Positions 1 through 9,347 of a stretch of DNA of 64,000 nt are shown piece after piece. The first letter of the stretch is position 1. Each line of letters begins with the position of its first letter. The translations under genes were made by a program, and so were the position numbers. The notes beneath the pieces are model-generated. The model searched no databases. It was given only the letters and a program-made list of their open reading frames with translations, and had not been told where the DNA came from. Source of the stretch: Polaromonas sp. (lineage in GTDB: Bacteria; Pseudomonadota; Gammaproteobacteria; Burkholderiales; Burkholderiaceae_C); NCBI RefSeq assembly GCF_012927455.1, contig NZ_JABBPE010000003.1, forward strand, positions 82,970-146,969, in the 5' to 3' direction.

Positions 1-612
1 CGCGATGGCCTGCTCTGGCACGGCAAGCTGGCCATCGACCTGGTCTACAACCGGCTGACCGATTTTTCATTGGCGAGCCCTGCCAGCGCCACGCTGCGCG
101 AGGCCTACCTGGCCAACGCCATGGTGCTGACGCCGAACCCGCAGGTGCATGCGCTGTACGCGGACAAGCGCAACCTGGCCTTGCTCAGCGATGCGAACCG
201 ACTTGATGCCCTGGGTGTGCCGCAGGCCACCCAGGACTTGCTGCTGGCCAGCATTCCACACACCGAAGTGGTCAAACCGGAGAACGCCGAGCGGCTTTGG
301 CGCGAACGCCGGCGCCTTTTCTTCAAGCCCTTTGCCGGTTTTGGCGGCCGTGCCGCCTACCGTGGCGACAAGCTGACGCAGCGCGTCTGGCAAGACATTC
401 TTGCGGGCGACTATGTCGCGCAGGCGCTGGTCATGCCCGGTGAGCGAACGATTTCTGGCGAACCGCCAGCGCAGGTGCTGAAGTTCGATCTGCGCGACTA
501 TGTCTACGACGGCCAGGTGCAATGGGTGGCGGCAAGGCTTTACCAGGGCCAGACCACCAACTTCCGCACGCCCGGCGGCGGCTTTGCGCCGGTGTATGAA
601 GGGCCGGCATGA
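1..612 (+). CDS. C-terminal part of a hypothetical, possibly ATP-grasp-like protein (5' end outside window)
   Basis: The frame is open from base 1 and stops at TGA 610-612, leaving 203 C-terminal residues of a longer protein. No family was firmly recognised. A segment at about residues 107-145 (KPFAGFGGRAAYRG, then VMPGER) resembles the nucleotide-binding lobe of ATP-grasp-like proteins, but this is only a weak resemblance. The next gene on the same strand, a cation exporter, starts 81 bases downstream, so co-transcription is possible. The long opposite-strand frame over this region is a shadow. Confidence 0.6.
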   Translation, partial: RDGLLWHGKLAIDLVYNRLTDFSLASPASATLREAYLANAMVLTPNPQVHALYADKRNLALLSDANRLDALGVPQATQDLLLASIPHTEVVKPENAERLWRERRRLFFKPFAGFGGRAAYRGDKLTQRVWQDILAGDYVAQALVMPGERTISGEPPAQVLKFDLRDYVYDGQVQWVAARLYQGQTTNFRTPGGGFAPVYEGPA

Positions 613-693
613 GGGCGCCATGCGCCGCAGGCAAGCTAACGCCGTCAAGCCACGCACAACGATGAATACAAGCCAAGCCCCCAGGAAAACACA

Positions 694-1653
694 ATGAGCG
701 CCGGACACGACCACGGGCATTCCCATGCCCCCGCCCAATTCAACACAGCCTTCGCCATAGGCATTACGCTGAACATCGCTTTTGTACTCATTGAAGGTTT
801 TTATGGCTGGAAGATCAATTCGCTGGCCCTGCTGGCCGACGCCGGCCACAACCTGAGCGACGTCGCGGGGCTGGTGCTGGCCTGGGGTGGCGCGCTGGCG
901 GGCAGGCTGCGGCCCGATGTGCGCCACACCTACGGCTGGAAGCGCGCGTCCATCCTCGCCGCCTTCGTCAATGCCTTGCTGCTGCTGGTGGCCATGGGTT
1001 CGCTGGCCTGGGAAGCGTTCGGTCGCCTGGGCCGGCCGGAGGCCACCGAGGGCTGGACCATCATCGGCGTAGCCGCTGTCGGTATCGTCATCAACACCGC
1101 CACCGCTTTGCTGTTTATGCGCGGACGCAAGGACGACCTGAACATTCGCGGCGCCTTTTTGCACATGGCGGGCGACGCACTGGTGTCGCTGGGCGTGGTG
1201 ATAGGCGGCGCGCTTTACCTGTGGCAGGGCTGGGACTGGATCGACCCGGTGATGAGCCTGGCGATTGCCGTGGTGATCGTGCTGGGCACCTGGAGCCTGT
1301 TCAGGCAGTCGCTGCACCTGCTGTTTGACGGCGTGCCCGAGGGCGTCGATCTGGCCGCAGTGCGCCAGCTGCTGCTGGGCCTACCCGGGGTGGCCGAGGT
1401 GCACGACCTGCACGTCTGGGCCATGGGCACCTCACAGACCGCACTGACGGCGCACCTCGTGTTGAACGATCAGACGTCCGATGTGGGCGCCGTGCTGCAC
1501 CAGGCCGAACACGAACTGCACGAGCACTTCAAAATCCGGCATGTCACCTTGCAGGTCGAACCTGCGGCCTATGCGCGCCTGTGCGCGCTGCGTGGCAACA
1601 CAGGCTGCGCGCAGCCGGGCGGACAGGCCACTGCTGCTGTTGAAATCGGCTGA
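694..1653 (+). CDS. Cation diffusion facilitator family transporter (Zn2+/Co2+/Cd2+ exporter)
   Basis: A 319-residue inner-membrane metal/proton antiporter of the CDF family (CzcD/ZitB type). The N-terminus is His-rich (HDHGHSH, residues 5-11), as in zinc exporters. Six hydrophobic segments follow, with the metal-site motif LADAGHNLSD (about residues 47-56) in the second and HMAGD in the fifth. The C-terminal cytoplasmic part contains the conserved VHDLHVWAM stretch of the CDF dimerisation domain. Length is normal for the family. The exact metal cannot be told from sequence. It ends six bases before the convergent mechanosensitive channel gene. Confidence 0.93.
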   Translation: MSAGHDHGHSHAPAQFNTAFAIGITLNIAFVLIEGFYGWKINSLALLADAGHNLSDVAGLVLAWGGALAGRLRPDVRHTYGWKRASILAAFVNALLLLVAMGSLAWEAFGRLGRPEATEGWTIIGVAAVGIVINTATALLFMRGRKDDLNIRGAFLHMAGDALVSLGVVIGGALYLWQGWDWIDPVMSLAIAVVIVLGTWSLFRQSLHLLFDGVPEGVDLAAVRQLLLGLPGVAEVHDLHVWAMGTSQTALTAHLVLNDQTSDVGAVLHQAEHELHEHFKIRHVTLQVEPAAYARLCALRGNTGCAQPGGQATAAVEIG

Positions 1654-1659
1654 TGTGCC

Positions 1660-2802
1660 TCAGCCTTTAGGGACCGGACCGATCGGGTCTGCCTGCGATC
1701 CCTGCGATCCCTGCAGGCCGTGCGGTGGCGCCGTGGCGATGGCCGCCTTGATTTCAGCCAGTTCGGCCCGCATCAGCGGTAGATGCTGCGGATAGTCGCG
1801 CTGCATGAAATCGATCAGCGCCTCGCGCACCTTGCAGCGCAAGTCCCAGTTCAAGCTGGAATTGGCCGAGGTCACCAGGACACGCAGTTGCATGCTGCGC
1901 TCACCGGCTTCAACCAGTTGCAGCAGGCACAGCCGCTTGTCCCACTCGGGCGCGGCCTCGCAGGCGCGCTGAGCCGCCTCGCGCAGCGGCGCCAGCGGCA
2001 TGCGGTAATCGACCCAGACGAAAACCGTGCCGATGATCTGGGCGTTGCTGCGGGTCCAGTTCTGGAACGGGTTTTCAATAAACCATTGCAGCGGAATGAT
2101 CAGGCGGCGCTCGTCCCAGATTTTCAGCACCACATAGGTGCCGGTGATTTCCTCGACGCGGCCCCACTCGCCCTGAATAATCAGCACGTCGTCAATGCGA
2201 AACGGTTGCGCCAGCGCGATCTGTAGCCCGGCGATCAGGTTGCTGAAGACCGGCCGCGCCGCGATACCGGCCACAATGCCGACCACGCCGGCTGAAGCCA
2301 GCAGGCTGGCGCCGAACTGCCGCGCCTCGGGGAATGTCATCAGCATCAGCGCCAGCCCGGTCAGCAGCACGATGAACATCGCCGTGCGGGCCAGCATGCG
2401 GGTCTGGGTGTGAATGCGGCGCGCCTGCAGATTGTCTTCAACATCCACCGGATGCAGGCGGACAACGCCTTGCGCCAGGCCGCGCGCCACACGCAGGCCC
2501 AGCCAGGTCAGGGTCGTCAGCAGCAGCAGCACGTTGGCATGGCGCACCCCGGCGATCAGCGGAAAGGTGTTGGGCGCGACCTGCCAGACGGCTTGCAGCG
2601 CAATCAGCGGCAGCAGCAGCAGGGCCGGCGCCCGGCAATGGCGCGCCACCACGTCCGTCACCGGCATGGTGCGCGTCATGCGCAGCACAATCGTCGAACT
2701 GATGCGGTGCACCAGCAAGGCCAGCAGGATGCTGATCAGGGCGGCCACCAGGATATGCAACGACGAGTCATCGGCCCAGGAGATCAGCTCAGCAATATTC
2801 AT
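1660..2802 (-). CDS. MscS-family small-conductance mechanosensitive ion channel
   Basis: A 380-residue inner-membrane protein with several N-terminal hydrophobic segments and the MscS pore and beta-domain signature. The Ala/Gly-rich pore helix (ASLLASAGVVGIVAGIAA) is followed by the stretch FSNLIAGLQIALAQPFRIDD and the conserved GRVEEI. The role is release of solutes on hypo-osmotic shock. The ATG at 2802 is preferred because AAAGG precedes it; an in-frame TTG four codons upstream is an alternative. The C-terminal tail is Gln/Gly/Pro-rich. It converges with the cation exporter gene. Confidence 0.9.
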   Translation of the reverse strand: MNIAELISWADDSSLHILVAALISILLALLVHRISSTIVLRMTRTMPVTDVVARHCRAPALLLLPLIALQAVWQVAPNTFPLIAGVRHANVLLLLTTLTWLGLRVARGLAQGVVRLHPVDVEDNLQARRIHTQTRMLARTAMFIVLLTGLALMLMTFPEARQFGASLLASAGVVGIVAGIAARPVFSNLIAGLQIALAQPFRIDDVLIIQGEWGRVEEITGTYVVLKIWDERRLIIPLQWFIENPFQNWTRSNAQIIGTVFVWVDYRMPLAPLREAAQRACEAAPEWDKRLCLLQLVEAGERSMQLRVLVTSANSSLNWDLRCKVREALIDFMQRDYPQHLPLMRAELAEIKAAIATAPPHGLQGSQGSQADPIGPVPKG

Positions 2803-2855
2803 GGGCCTTTTCAATTTCGCAATCCTTTAATCCTTCAATGGTCTTGGCCTCGCCG

Positions 2856-4082
2856 TCACGCAGCGCGGGGCCTGACCAGCGCGGCCGCCAGTTTGGCATT
2901 GACACGCGCCAGTTCCACATCGTCGGCAAAGGCCAGCGCCACGCCCATGCGGCGCTTGACAAAACTCTCGGGCTTGCCGAACAGCCGCAAATCGGTGCCC
3001 GGCACGCGCAGCGCCTCGGCCACGCCGTCAAAGACGATGCCCTGGGCATCAACGCCACCATAAATCACGGCGCTGGCGCCCGGACTTTTCAGCGCGGTAT
3101 TGACCGGCAAACCCAAAATGGCGCGCGCATGCAGCTCAAACTGGCTTTGCCACTGCGTGGCCATCGTCACCATGCCGGTGTCGTGCGGGCGCGGGCTGAC
3201 TTCACTGAACCACACCGCGTCGCCCTTGACAAACAACTCCACGCCAAAAACGCCCAGCCCCGAGGGCTTGCCGTCAAAACCAGCGCCCAGGTTGTCGGTC
3301 ACGGCCTTGGCGATGTCGCGGCTCTTTTGCAGCGCTGCCGCGGGCATGGCGTGCGGCTGCCAGCTTTCCACGTAGTCGCCAGCGACCTGGACATGACCGA
3401 TGGGCTCGCAAAAATGCGTTTCAACCTGGCCATCGGCCCCCAGAGCGCGCACTGTGAGCTGCGTGATCTCGTAGTCAAAATCAATAAAGCCTTCAACAAT
3501 CACGCGGCCACCGGCCACGCGCCCGCCCGCCATGGCGTGGTCCCAGGCGGCTTGCACATCGGACAAACCGGAAATTTTGCTCTGGCCCTTGCCCGACGAA
3601 CTCATGACCGGCTTGACGACGCAGGGGTAGCCGATCTTGGTGTCGATGGCGGCTTGCAGCTCTTGCGCGGAGTCGCAAAACACATAGGGGCTGGTCGGCA
3701 GGTCCAGCGTTTCGGCCGCCAACCGCCGGATGCCTTCGCGGTCCATGGTCAGGCGCGCGGCGCGCGCCGTCGGGATCACGCGCACGCTGCCGGCCGCTTC
3801 GAGTTGTTCCAGCATAGCCGTGGCAATCGCTTCAATTTCAGGCACCACCAGATCGGGCTTTTCTTTTTCAATCAGCGCCTTCAATTGCGCCGGGTCGCTC
3901 ATGGTGATGGTGCGCGCATGGTGCGCCACCTGCTGGCCGGGCGCGTGCTCGTAACGGTCTACGGCAATCGTTTCTACGCCCAGGCGCTGCAGCGCAATCA
4001 GCACTTCCTTGCCAAGCTCGCCGGCGCCTAGCAGCATGACTTTGGTGGCGTGGGGGGACAAAGGGGTTCCGATGGTGGGCAT
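2856..4082 (-). CDS. purT: Formate-dependent phosphoribosylglycinamide formyltransferase (GAR transformylase 2)
   Basis: A 408-residue ATP-grasp enzyme that uses formate and ATP to formylate glycinamide ribonucleotide in purine synthesis (cytoplasm). The N-terminus [15 protein letters not shown] is the typical PurT pre-ATP-grasp GxGxxG motif. Residues such as [14 protein letters not shown] and the C-terminal [13 protein letters not shown] segment are hallmark PurT/PurK ATP-grasp elements. The frame is open 53 codons further upstream, but that stretch has no PurT similarity, so the ATG at 4082 is chosen. It is transcribed divergently from the ABC exporter, with 130 bases between the start codons. 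Confidence 0.95.
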   Translation of the reverse strand: MPTIGTPLSPHATKVMLLGAGELGKEVLIALQRLGVETIAVDRYEHAPGQQVAHHARTITMSDPAQLKALIEKEKPDLVVPEIEAIATAMLEQLEAAGSVRVIPTARAARLTMDREGIRRLAAETLDLPTSPYVFCDSAQELQAAIDTKIGYPCVVKPVMSSSGKGQSKISGLSDVQAAWDHAMAGGRVAGGRVIVEGFIDFDYEITQLTVRALGADGQVETHFCEPIGHVQVAGDYVESWQPHAMPAAALQKSRDIAKAVTDNLGAGFDGKPSGLGVFGVELFVKGDAVWFSEVSPRPHDTGMVTMATQWQSQFELHARAILGLPVNTALKSPGASAVIYGGVDAQGIVFDGVAEALRVPGTDLRLFGKPESFVKRRMGVALAFADDVELARVNAKLAAALVRPRAA

Positions 4083-4212
4083 AAGGGCCAGAGAAGTAGT
4101 TTGAAAAGAGACGCGGCAAAACAGCTGCCGAACGCTGCAATTTACCGCAACTTGTCCGGGGTCTGAGAAATTGGCTTGCCGGCCGCCCGAAAAGTCCGGG
4201 GACAATGCGGCG

Positions 4213-5160
4213 ATGACTTCAGCTGCCTCTTCAGTCGCCACCTCACCGATTTTCTCGGTTCAGTCCCTGAGCAAACGCTACGGCACGACCACCGTCGTCA
4301 ACGATCTTTCCTTCGACATCGCACCCGGTGAATGCCTGGGCGTGATTGGCCCGAACGGCGCCGGCAAAACCACCACCATCCGCATGTGCCTGGGCTTGAC
4401 GGCGCCCGACGCCGGCCGCATCACGGCCTTCGGCTTGCAGATGCCGCACGATGCGCTGGCCATCAAGGAGCGCCTCGGCATCGTCAGCCAGTTTGACAGC
4501 CTGGATCCGGATTTTTCCTGCGCCGAAAACCTGCTGGTGTTTGGCCGCTATTTTGGCCTGAAAGACGCGGTCATCAAGGCGCGCATCCCCAAGCTGCTGG
4601 AGTTTGCCGCGCTCACGCACAAGGCCGACGCCAAGCTCAGCGAGCTTTCTGGCGGCATGAAACGGCGTCTGAGCCTGGCGCGCGCGCTGGTCAATGACCC
4701 GCAATTGCTGCTGCTCGACGAACCGACCACCGGGCTGGACCCGCAGGCGCGGCATCTGATGTGGGAGCGGCTGCAGCGGCTGGTGCAGCAGGGCAAATCG
4801 ATTTTGCTGACGACCCATTTCATGGACGAGGCCGAACGCCTGTGCAACCGACTGCTGGTGCTGGACCACGGCAAGAAAATGACCGAAGGCGCGCCGCGCC
4901 AGCTGATTGCCGACAACCTGGAGCCCGATGTGGTCGAGGTCTATGGCGCGGGCGCACTGGCGCTCGCCGATTCGCCGCTGAAAGCGCTGGCTGCGCGCAC
5001 CGAAGTCAGCGGTGAGACGGTATTTTTCTACACGCAAAATGCCAAGCGGCTGCTGGACGCACTGACGGCGTACCCGCAGCTGCGCACGCTGCACCGCCCT
5101 GCCAACCTGGAAGACCTGTTCTTGAAGCTGACAGGCCGACAGATACGAGAGGATGCATGA
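4213..5160 (+). CDS. NodI-like ABC-2 transporter ATP-binding protein
   Basis: A 315-residue ABC ATPase with Walker [10 protein letters not shown], signature LSGGMKRR, Walker [15 protein letters not shown] and the H-loop TTHFMDEAE. The C-terminal extension of about 90 residues fits the NodI/DrrA type. It would power the permease encoded next, whose start overlaps the stop by four bases (ATGA). NodI-like pairs occur widely in non-nodulating Burkholderiales, so the substrate is unknown and nodulation should not be inferred. The ATG at 4213 is preferred over an open upstream extension of 14 codons that overlaps the divergent promoter region. Confidence 0.9.
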   Translation: MTSAASSVATSPIFSVQSLSKRYGTTTVVNDLSFDIAPGECLGVIGPNGAGKTTTIRMCLGLTAPDAGRITAFGLQMPHDALAIKERLGIVSQFDSLDPDFSCAENLLVFGRYFGLKDAVIKARIPKLLEFAALTHKADAKLSELSGGMKRRLSLARALVNDPQLLLLDEPTTGLDPQARHLMWERLQRLVQQGKSILLTTHFMDEAERLCNRLLVLDHGKKMTEGAPRQLIADNLEPDVVEVYGAGALALADSPLKALAARTEVSGETVFFYTQNAKRLLDALTAYPQLRTLHRPANLEDLFLKLTGRQIREDA

Positions 5161-6008
5161 TGTCTGCCCTACCCCCACCGGCCCCGCTATCCCCCTTACC
5201 TACCCCCACGCCCTGGCGCGACCTGTTCAGGGCGCCGCAACTGAGCTGGCGCTGGTTGCCCGTCTTTCGCCGCAACCTGCTGGTCTGGCGCAAGCTTGCC
5301 ATTCCCAGCCTGGTTGGCAACATCGCCGAGCCGCTGATCACGCTGGTGGCCTTTGGCTACGGGCTGGGCGCGCTGGTCGGACAGGTTCAGCTTGACGGCG
5401 CGGCCGTGCCCTACATCCTGTTTCTGGCCAGCGGCGCGATCTGCATGAGCGCCATGAATGCCGCATCCTTCGAGGCGCTGTACTCGGCCTTTTCACGCAT
5501 GCATGTGCAGCGCACCTGGGACGGCATCATGAACGCGCCGGTGCGGCTTGACGACGTGGTGCTGGCCGAAATGCTCTGGGCCGCGTTCAAGGCGCTGTTC
5601 ACCACCACGGTGATTCTGGGCGTGATGCTGGTGCTGGGCATCAGCCACAGCCCCATGCTGCTGCTGGCCTGGCCGCTGCTCGGGCTGGTCGGCATCGTGT
5701 TCTCCAGCATTGCGCTGATCTTTAACGCACTGGCCAAGGGCTACGATTTTTTCACTTACTACTTCTCACTGTTCCTGACGCCCACGATGTTTTTGAGTGG
5801 CGTGTTCTTTCCGCGCGATCAGCTGCCCGGCGTGATGCGGGTGATTTCCGACTGGTTGCCGCTAACGGCTGCGGTGGAGCTGATACGCCCGCTGTTTCTG
5901 GGCCAGTGGCCAGCGCATGCGGCGCAGCATATGGCCGTCCTGCTGGCCTATGCGGTGATTGGTTTCTGGCTGGCGCTGGCGCTGACGCGCAAGCGTTTTC
6001 GGAGTTGA
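5157..6008 (+). CDS. NodJ-like ABC-2 transporter permease
   Basis: A 283-residue integral membrane protein with six likely membrane segments. It has the NodJ/ABC-2 core, seen as the stretches [19 protein letters not shown] and [18 protein letters not shown], and a C-terminal [15 protein letters not shown] motif typical of ABC-2 permeases. It overlaps the ATPase gene by four bases, so the two form one translationally coupled exporter. The substrate is not predictable from sequence. The gene ends in an intergenic region with a two-hairpin repeat that separates it from the convergent cupredoxin gene. Confidence 0.9.
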   Translation: MMSALPPPAPLSPLPTPTPWRDLFRAPQLSWRWLPVFRRNLLVWRKLAIPSLVGNIAEPLITLVAFGYGLGALVGQVQLDGAAVPYILFLASGAICMSAMNAASFEALYSAFSRMHVQRTWDGIMNAPVRLDDVVLAEMLWAAFKALFTTTVILGVMLVLGISHSPMLLLAWPLLGLVGIVFSSIALIFNALAKGYDFFTYYFSLFLTPTMFLSGVFFPRDQLPGVMRVISDWLPLTAAVELIRPLFLGQWPAHAAQHMAVLLAYAVIGFWLALALTRKRFRS

Positions 6009-6056
6009 TCGGCAATTGAGCCGCAACGAGCGCCCATAACCCGATTTACCGACAAA

Positions 6057-6110
6057 TAATGCCTGTAGCCCAATCAGGACGGGCGCAAGCAGCTATCTAA
6101 TTAATAGCAA
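6057..6110 (-). repeat. Two-hairpin dispersed repeat, copy 1
   Basis: Read on the minus strand it has the layout GCTATTAATTAGATAGC, then GCGCCCGT, a short spacer, and GGGCTACAGGC. The first part folds as one hairpin and GCCCG/GGGC as a second. It lies between the convergent nodJ-like and cupredoxin genes. Five related copies occur at 7034, 8641, 12229, 23969 and 25676. Confidence 0.8.
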
Positions 6111-6159
6111 AGGACCGGCTCACGCCACCTCTAGGCAGCTCAGCGCACCCGCGCAGCCT

Positions 6160-6735
6160 TCAACTCACCTTGATCGTCGCCCACATGCCGTCGATGAAGT
6201 GCGGACGCACGTTGCAAATCACCAGATAGCTTCCGGGATTGGCGAAAGACACCGACTCCACCCGGTTTGGCGAGTTGGAGGGGTCCGAGGTTGGAGCGAT
6301 GCCCGGAGGTGGACCGCCTGTCGTGCGAATGCCGAGGTAATGAACCGGCAGCGCGCTGGGCGGCGCCGGCTCATAGAGAAACAGACCGGCGGGCGGCACC
6401 ACGATTTGCCCCAGCACCACACCCGGCGCAAAAACAATGATCTGGTGAAAGCCGGCAACAACGAAATTCACCACACCAGCCTTGTTCACCTTGATCTCAC
6501 GCGGCAGGATGTGGTGATTGGCCGCGTTGCCCGGCTGCGCGGTGTTGAGCCCGGCGCCGAACGACACCGTCACGCTGGCACGGTCGTTGTCAATGTCGTG
6601 GACATGCTCCTGAACACGGTCTACAAAGCCTTGAAGCTTTTCCTTCGTGCTTCCTTGAGCCCATGAGCGGTGCGGAGCCAGCCCCAACGCAGCGACACCC
6701 CATATCAAACCGGTGGAAACCTTGCGACGATCCAT
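6160..6735 (-). CDS. Exported cupredoxin-domain (type-1 copper) protein
   Basis: A 191-residue protein with an N-terminal signal (MDRRKVSTGL, hydrophobic stretch, then SWAQG), so it should be periplasmic. It shows a plastocyanin-like layout. A possible first copper ligand is His97 (GFHQIIVF). The C-terminal loop CNVRPHFIDGM gives Cys174, His179 and Met184, the usual ligand set of a blue copper site. An insertion of roughly 60 residues rich in Pro and Gly lies between the two parts. The start is set by AAGGAG seven bases upstream. It may act in electron transfer or copper handling; the partner is unknown. Confidence 0.75.
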   Translation of the reverse strand: MDRRKVSTGLIWGVAALGLAPHRSWAQGSTKEKLQGFVDRVQEHVHDIDNDRASVTVSFGAGLNTAQPGNAANHHILPREIKVNKAGVVNFVVAGFHQIIVFAPGVVLGQIVVPPAGLFLYEPAPPSALPVHYLGIRTTGGPPPGIAPTSDPSNSPNRVESVSFANPGSYLVICNVRPHFIDGMWATIKVS

Positions 6736-7154
6736 AACGATCTCCTTGTGTTTAGTTTTGGGGTTTTGCCACAAGCCCATGAGAAACAGCTCGCCAGACC
6801 CCGGCTAACAAGCTGCGCGAACGCTACGCAAAGTGACCCAGCGCCATTTCAGAACGCCGTTTCCTGTCAAAGCTAGCGCCATCCAGCAGTATTTATGAAT
6901 GCATTCAAATCACCAAGGGACGTTTCCTTTTTGCGCCACATTTACATCTGAAAACTTCCAGCTTCGTGTCAGCCCGCGGGCGCAATCCGGCGCCAACCAC
7001 GCGTGGCAGCGGGTGGCGACAGGCATTCACAGCGCTACTATTTTCATAGCTACTCACGCCCGTATTACATTGGCTAGCGGCCTAAAAAACCATTAAAAGA
7101 AGTTAACGGCAGCGCACAGGGAGCAAAAGCACAGCAAGCGGATGCTGCAGCTGC
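6736..7154. other. Intergenic region without a recognisable gene
   Basis: About 420 bases between two minus-strand genes. It contains the ribosome-binding site and leader of the cupredoxin gene at its left end and the second two-hairpin repeat near 7034-7090. The short frames here show no family features. Promoter elements for the cupredoxin gene should be here but none stood out. Confidence 0.6.
7034..7090 (+). repeat. Two-hairpin dispersed repeat, copy 2
   Basis: GCTACTATTTTCATAGC forms the first hairpin. It is followed by CACGCCCGTA, a short spacer, TTGGCTAGCGGCCT and an A-run. Same layout as the copies at 8641 and 25676, in plus orientation. Confidence 0.75.
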
Positions 7155-7817
7155 TCAATTGGCGGCAAAGCAGTACAGCAGCCCGCTGCCACCGGTAGAT
7201 TTGAGCGCTTCCATGCCGCAGCCGCGCGTGGCGTGCGAGGCGTTCCACGATTTCATCGGGGCAGACTCGTTCAGCCCGATACGGTCGTGGTGGCCGACCA
7301 TGGCCGAGCCTTCTCCGCTCTTGGTCCAGTTGCCGCAGGTGGTGTCGGCGGCTGAAGTGTCGACGCGGCCATCGGCGCTGGAGCCGGTCAGGATGTCGTG
7401 CATATTGACCGTGTCGCCGCGGCCACTGATGACCTCGCCTTTTTCCGTCAGCGAGTTCTGCTTGCTGAGTTTGTTGTCGGGCCCGTGCAGGTCATCGACG
7501 CTGCTGGCCACTACCACGCCCTTGGCGTTTTGCCACGGGCCGCGGCCAATGCGGTCGCGCGCATTGACGGCCGCGGCCGCGCCGCTGGCCGTGCTGCTGA
7601 GGTAGGCGCGCCAGTTCTTGGCGCTGGAACCGGCTGAGGTGGCAAGCTTCTGGCAATAGGCATCGGCGCCGGCCAGGCCGCCGAGGTCGGCGCCCTGGCC
7701 CGGGTTGGCGCTGGTCAAGAAAAAGCTCATCGGGCTCTGCGAGGTCGTGGACATCGGCGCGCAAGCGGCCAGTGCGCAGACCGAAGCCAAAAGAGCGTGT
7801 TTGATTTGTGATTGCAT
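7155..7817 (-). CDS. Putative lipoprotein with a C-type-lectin-like (DUF1554/endostatin-like) domain
   Basis: A 220-residue protein with a lipoprotein signal peptide; the lipobox LAAC sits at about residues 15-18, so it should be lipid-anchored. The mature part is rich in Gly, Ser and Asn, with a Cys pair near the C-terminus (RGCGMEAL and GLLYCFAAN) and the motif NWRAYLSS. This pattern resembles bacterial lectin-like proteins with an endostatin/C-type-lectin fold, but the family call is tentative. The reading frame is open a further 62 codons upstream; the ATG at 7817 is chosen because the signal peptide begins there. Confidence 0.7.
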   Translation of the reverse strand: MQSQIKHALLASVCALAACAPMSTTSQSPMSFFLTSANPGQGADLGGLAGADAYCQKLATSAGSSAKNWRAYLSSTASGAAAAVNARDRIGRGPWQNAKGVVVASSVDDLHGPDNKLSKQNSLTEKGEVISGRGDTVNMHDILTGSSADGRVDTSAADTTCGNWTKSGEGSAMVGHHDRIGLNESAPMKSWNASHATRGCGMEALKSTGGSGLLYCFAAN

Positions 7818-8015
7818 GGCTGTCTCCTCGAGCGGGTTGGTTTTCAGGGGGTTGAAATGCCATTGCACGATACCCTGAGTGCCGATCAGATTCAACCGGG
7901 TATCCCTCGGGCGCCCGCGCTCGCCGCGCCGGCCCGGCTCAGGCCAATGCTGCGATCGATCTCGCGCTCCGTGGATTCCGTTGGCTCCGCGCCGGCGGGG
8001 CAATTTGCCGATCAG

Positions 8016-8387
8016 CTACATCCCGGTGTCGTAGAAAAACTCCTCGCGCGCTATCTTGCCGTCGCGCACTGTGTAAAGACCGACCTCGTCCAGCTTCATC
8101 CGCTTACCCGAGGGCTTGTTGGTGACGTCGTACTGGAAGCCCACGACAAAGCGGTCTCCATGCGGCCACGGGCCCGTCACCACGGCGGAATGCACCTCGT
8201 GGTTGTCCCTCCACCATTGGCCCTTAGCTTTGACCGCCGCCAGGCCTTTGGCCTCCTGCTCCATGCCCGGCATGGCCGCGGCTTCCACGCTCACCATGTC
8301 GTCGGCAAAAAGTGTCTCCAGCGCCTCGTGGTTTTTGCCTTCCCGGCAAAGCGCCACCATCTTGTTCGCAATCTCCATCGTGTTCAT
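8016..8387 (-). CDS. SnoaL/NTF2-like small protein
   Basis: A 123-residue protein of the NTF2/SnoaL fold, seen from an N-terminal helix pair (ANKMVALCREGKNHEALE then LFADDMVSVE) and a beta-rich half ending KIAREEFFYDTG. Members include small isomerases and orphan ligand-binding proteins; no catalytic residues can be assigned. The ATG at 8387 has AAAGGAAA six bases upstream. It lies next to the lipoprotein gene on the same strand with a 200-base gap, so shared transcription is uncertain. Confidence 0.8.
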   Translation of the reverse strand: MNTMEIANKMVALCREGKNHEALETLFADDMVSVEAAAMPGMEQEAKGLAAVKAKGQWWRDNHEVHSAVVTGPWPHGDRFVVGFQYDVTNKPSGKRMKLDEVGLYTVRDGKIAREEFFYDTGM

Positions 8388-8737
8388 GTGATTTCCTTTG
8401 AGTCGGTATTGTTGACACCTGCTGCGCTGCCCGGCGCACGTCAAGCGGCGCGCCGTCTTTGCGCACGCACCTGCTGCACGATGTTGAAACGCCGGCGGCC
8501 TGGCCGCAAGCTTCGGGTACAGACCTTAACGACGATTACTTCTACTCACGATCGAGGTTTTAGTTCCCGGCCTTGCCGCTTGCACTGCACCGACCGGTGC
8601 CAAGGCATGGCTGGCCAGGGCTGCGAGCAAGCCCCGAAATGCTATTAATTTGATAGCTATTAACGCCCGTTACGTATGGGCTATAGGCTTAAAACACCTG
8701 GAAAATAAGTCCAACCCAGTCCTGCGCCCTCCAGCGC
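8388..8737. other. Intergenic region carrying dispersed repeat copy 3
   Basis: About 350 bases between the NTF2-like gene and pcaG, both on the minus strand. The only structure seen is the two-hairpin repeat at 8641-8696. No convincing gene. Confidence 0.6.
8641..8696 (+). repeat. Two-hairpin dispersed repeat, copy 3
   Basis: GCTATTAATTTGATAGC followed by ACGCCCGTTACG and TATGGGCTATAGGC. This is the cleanest copy: both stems pair (GCTAT/ATAGC and GCCCG/TGGGC). It sits downstream of pcaG on the minus strand and could act as a transcript end. Confidence 0.8.
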
Positions 8738-9328
8738 TCACAGATCAAAGAAAACCGTTTCCTTATCACCCTGCATGTGAATGTCAAAGCGATACACCGG
8801 CCCAGCCCCGGTTATCTCACGCCTGGCCATCAGGGTGGCGCGCCGCCCGGCCGGTACGCTGGTCAGCACCGCATCCGCAGCGTTGGCTTCGGCTTCATCG
8901 TCAAAGTAAATCCGTGTGAAGGTGTGCACCAGCAGGCCGCGCATGGTCAGGCAGACGTTAATGAACGGAGCCTGGCCGGGCGCGGCGACGCCGGGCTTGA
9001 CGGTGTCGAAGGCAAAACAGTTGTGCGCCAGCGTGCCGGTGCCGCAGCGGCCAAAGCCGCTGAAGCCCTTGGCCTGCGCATCGGCCACGGACGTGACGGG
9101 CTGGCCGCTGGCGTCGGGCTGGCTGATTTCAAGCAGCGCGTCGCCCACCGGCTGACCGGCGCCGTCAAACACCTGCCCGGTGATGCGGATGTGTTCGCCG
9201 GCGGCCTGCGGCTGGGCCAGCAGCGGGCTGAACAGGCTCTTGAGGTCGTAACCGTACTGCGCCGGCGTGAGGCCGTAGGCAAAGTAAGGGCCGACCGTTT
9301 GCGAGGGGGTTTGCAGGAGTTTGCGCAT
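8738..9328 (-). CDS. pcaG: Protocatechuate 3,4-dioxygenase alpha subunit
   Basis: A 196-residue subunit of the intradiol ring-cleavage dioxygenase that opens protocatechuate to 3-carboxy-cis,cis-muconate in the aerobic beta-ketoadipate pathway. The N-terminus LLQTPSQTVGPYFAYGL and the stretch ISQPDASGQP match PcaG. The alpha subunit does not carry the iron, and the four iron ligands are indeed seen only in the neighbouring beta subunit. It lies 19 bases downstream of pcaH on the same strand, as a two-gene operon. Confidence 0.95.
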   Translation of the reverse strand: MRKLLQTPSQTVGPYFAYGLTPAQYGYDLKSLFSPLLAQPQAAGEHIRITGQVFDGAGQPVGDALLEISQPDASGQPVTSVADAQAKGFSGFGRCGTGTLAHNCFAFDTVKPGVAAPGQAPFINVCLTMRGLLVHTFTRIYFDDEAEANAADAVLTSVPAGRRATLMARREITGAGPVYRFDIHMQGDKETVFFDL

Positions 9329-9347
9329 GATGGCGGGCCCTTATTCA

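Noticed and set aside
67-1317. Long minus-strand open frame opposite the first two genes
   Set aside because: Pro/Gln/His/Arg-rich shadow typical of high-GC genes; the plus-strand frames carry recognised CDF motifs.
4213-6008. Nodulation factor export (NodIJ) as the function of the ABC pair
   Set aside because: No nod biosynthesis genes nearby and such pairs are common in non-symbiotic Burkholderiales; only the family resemblance is kept.
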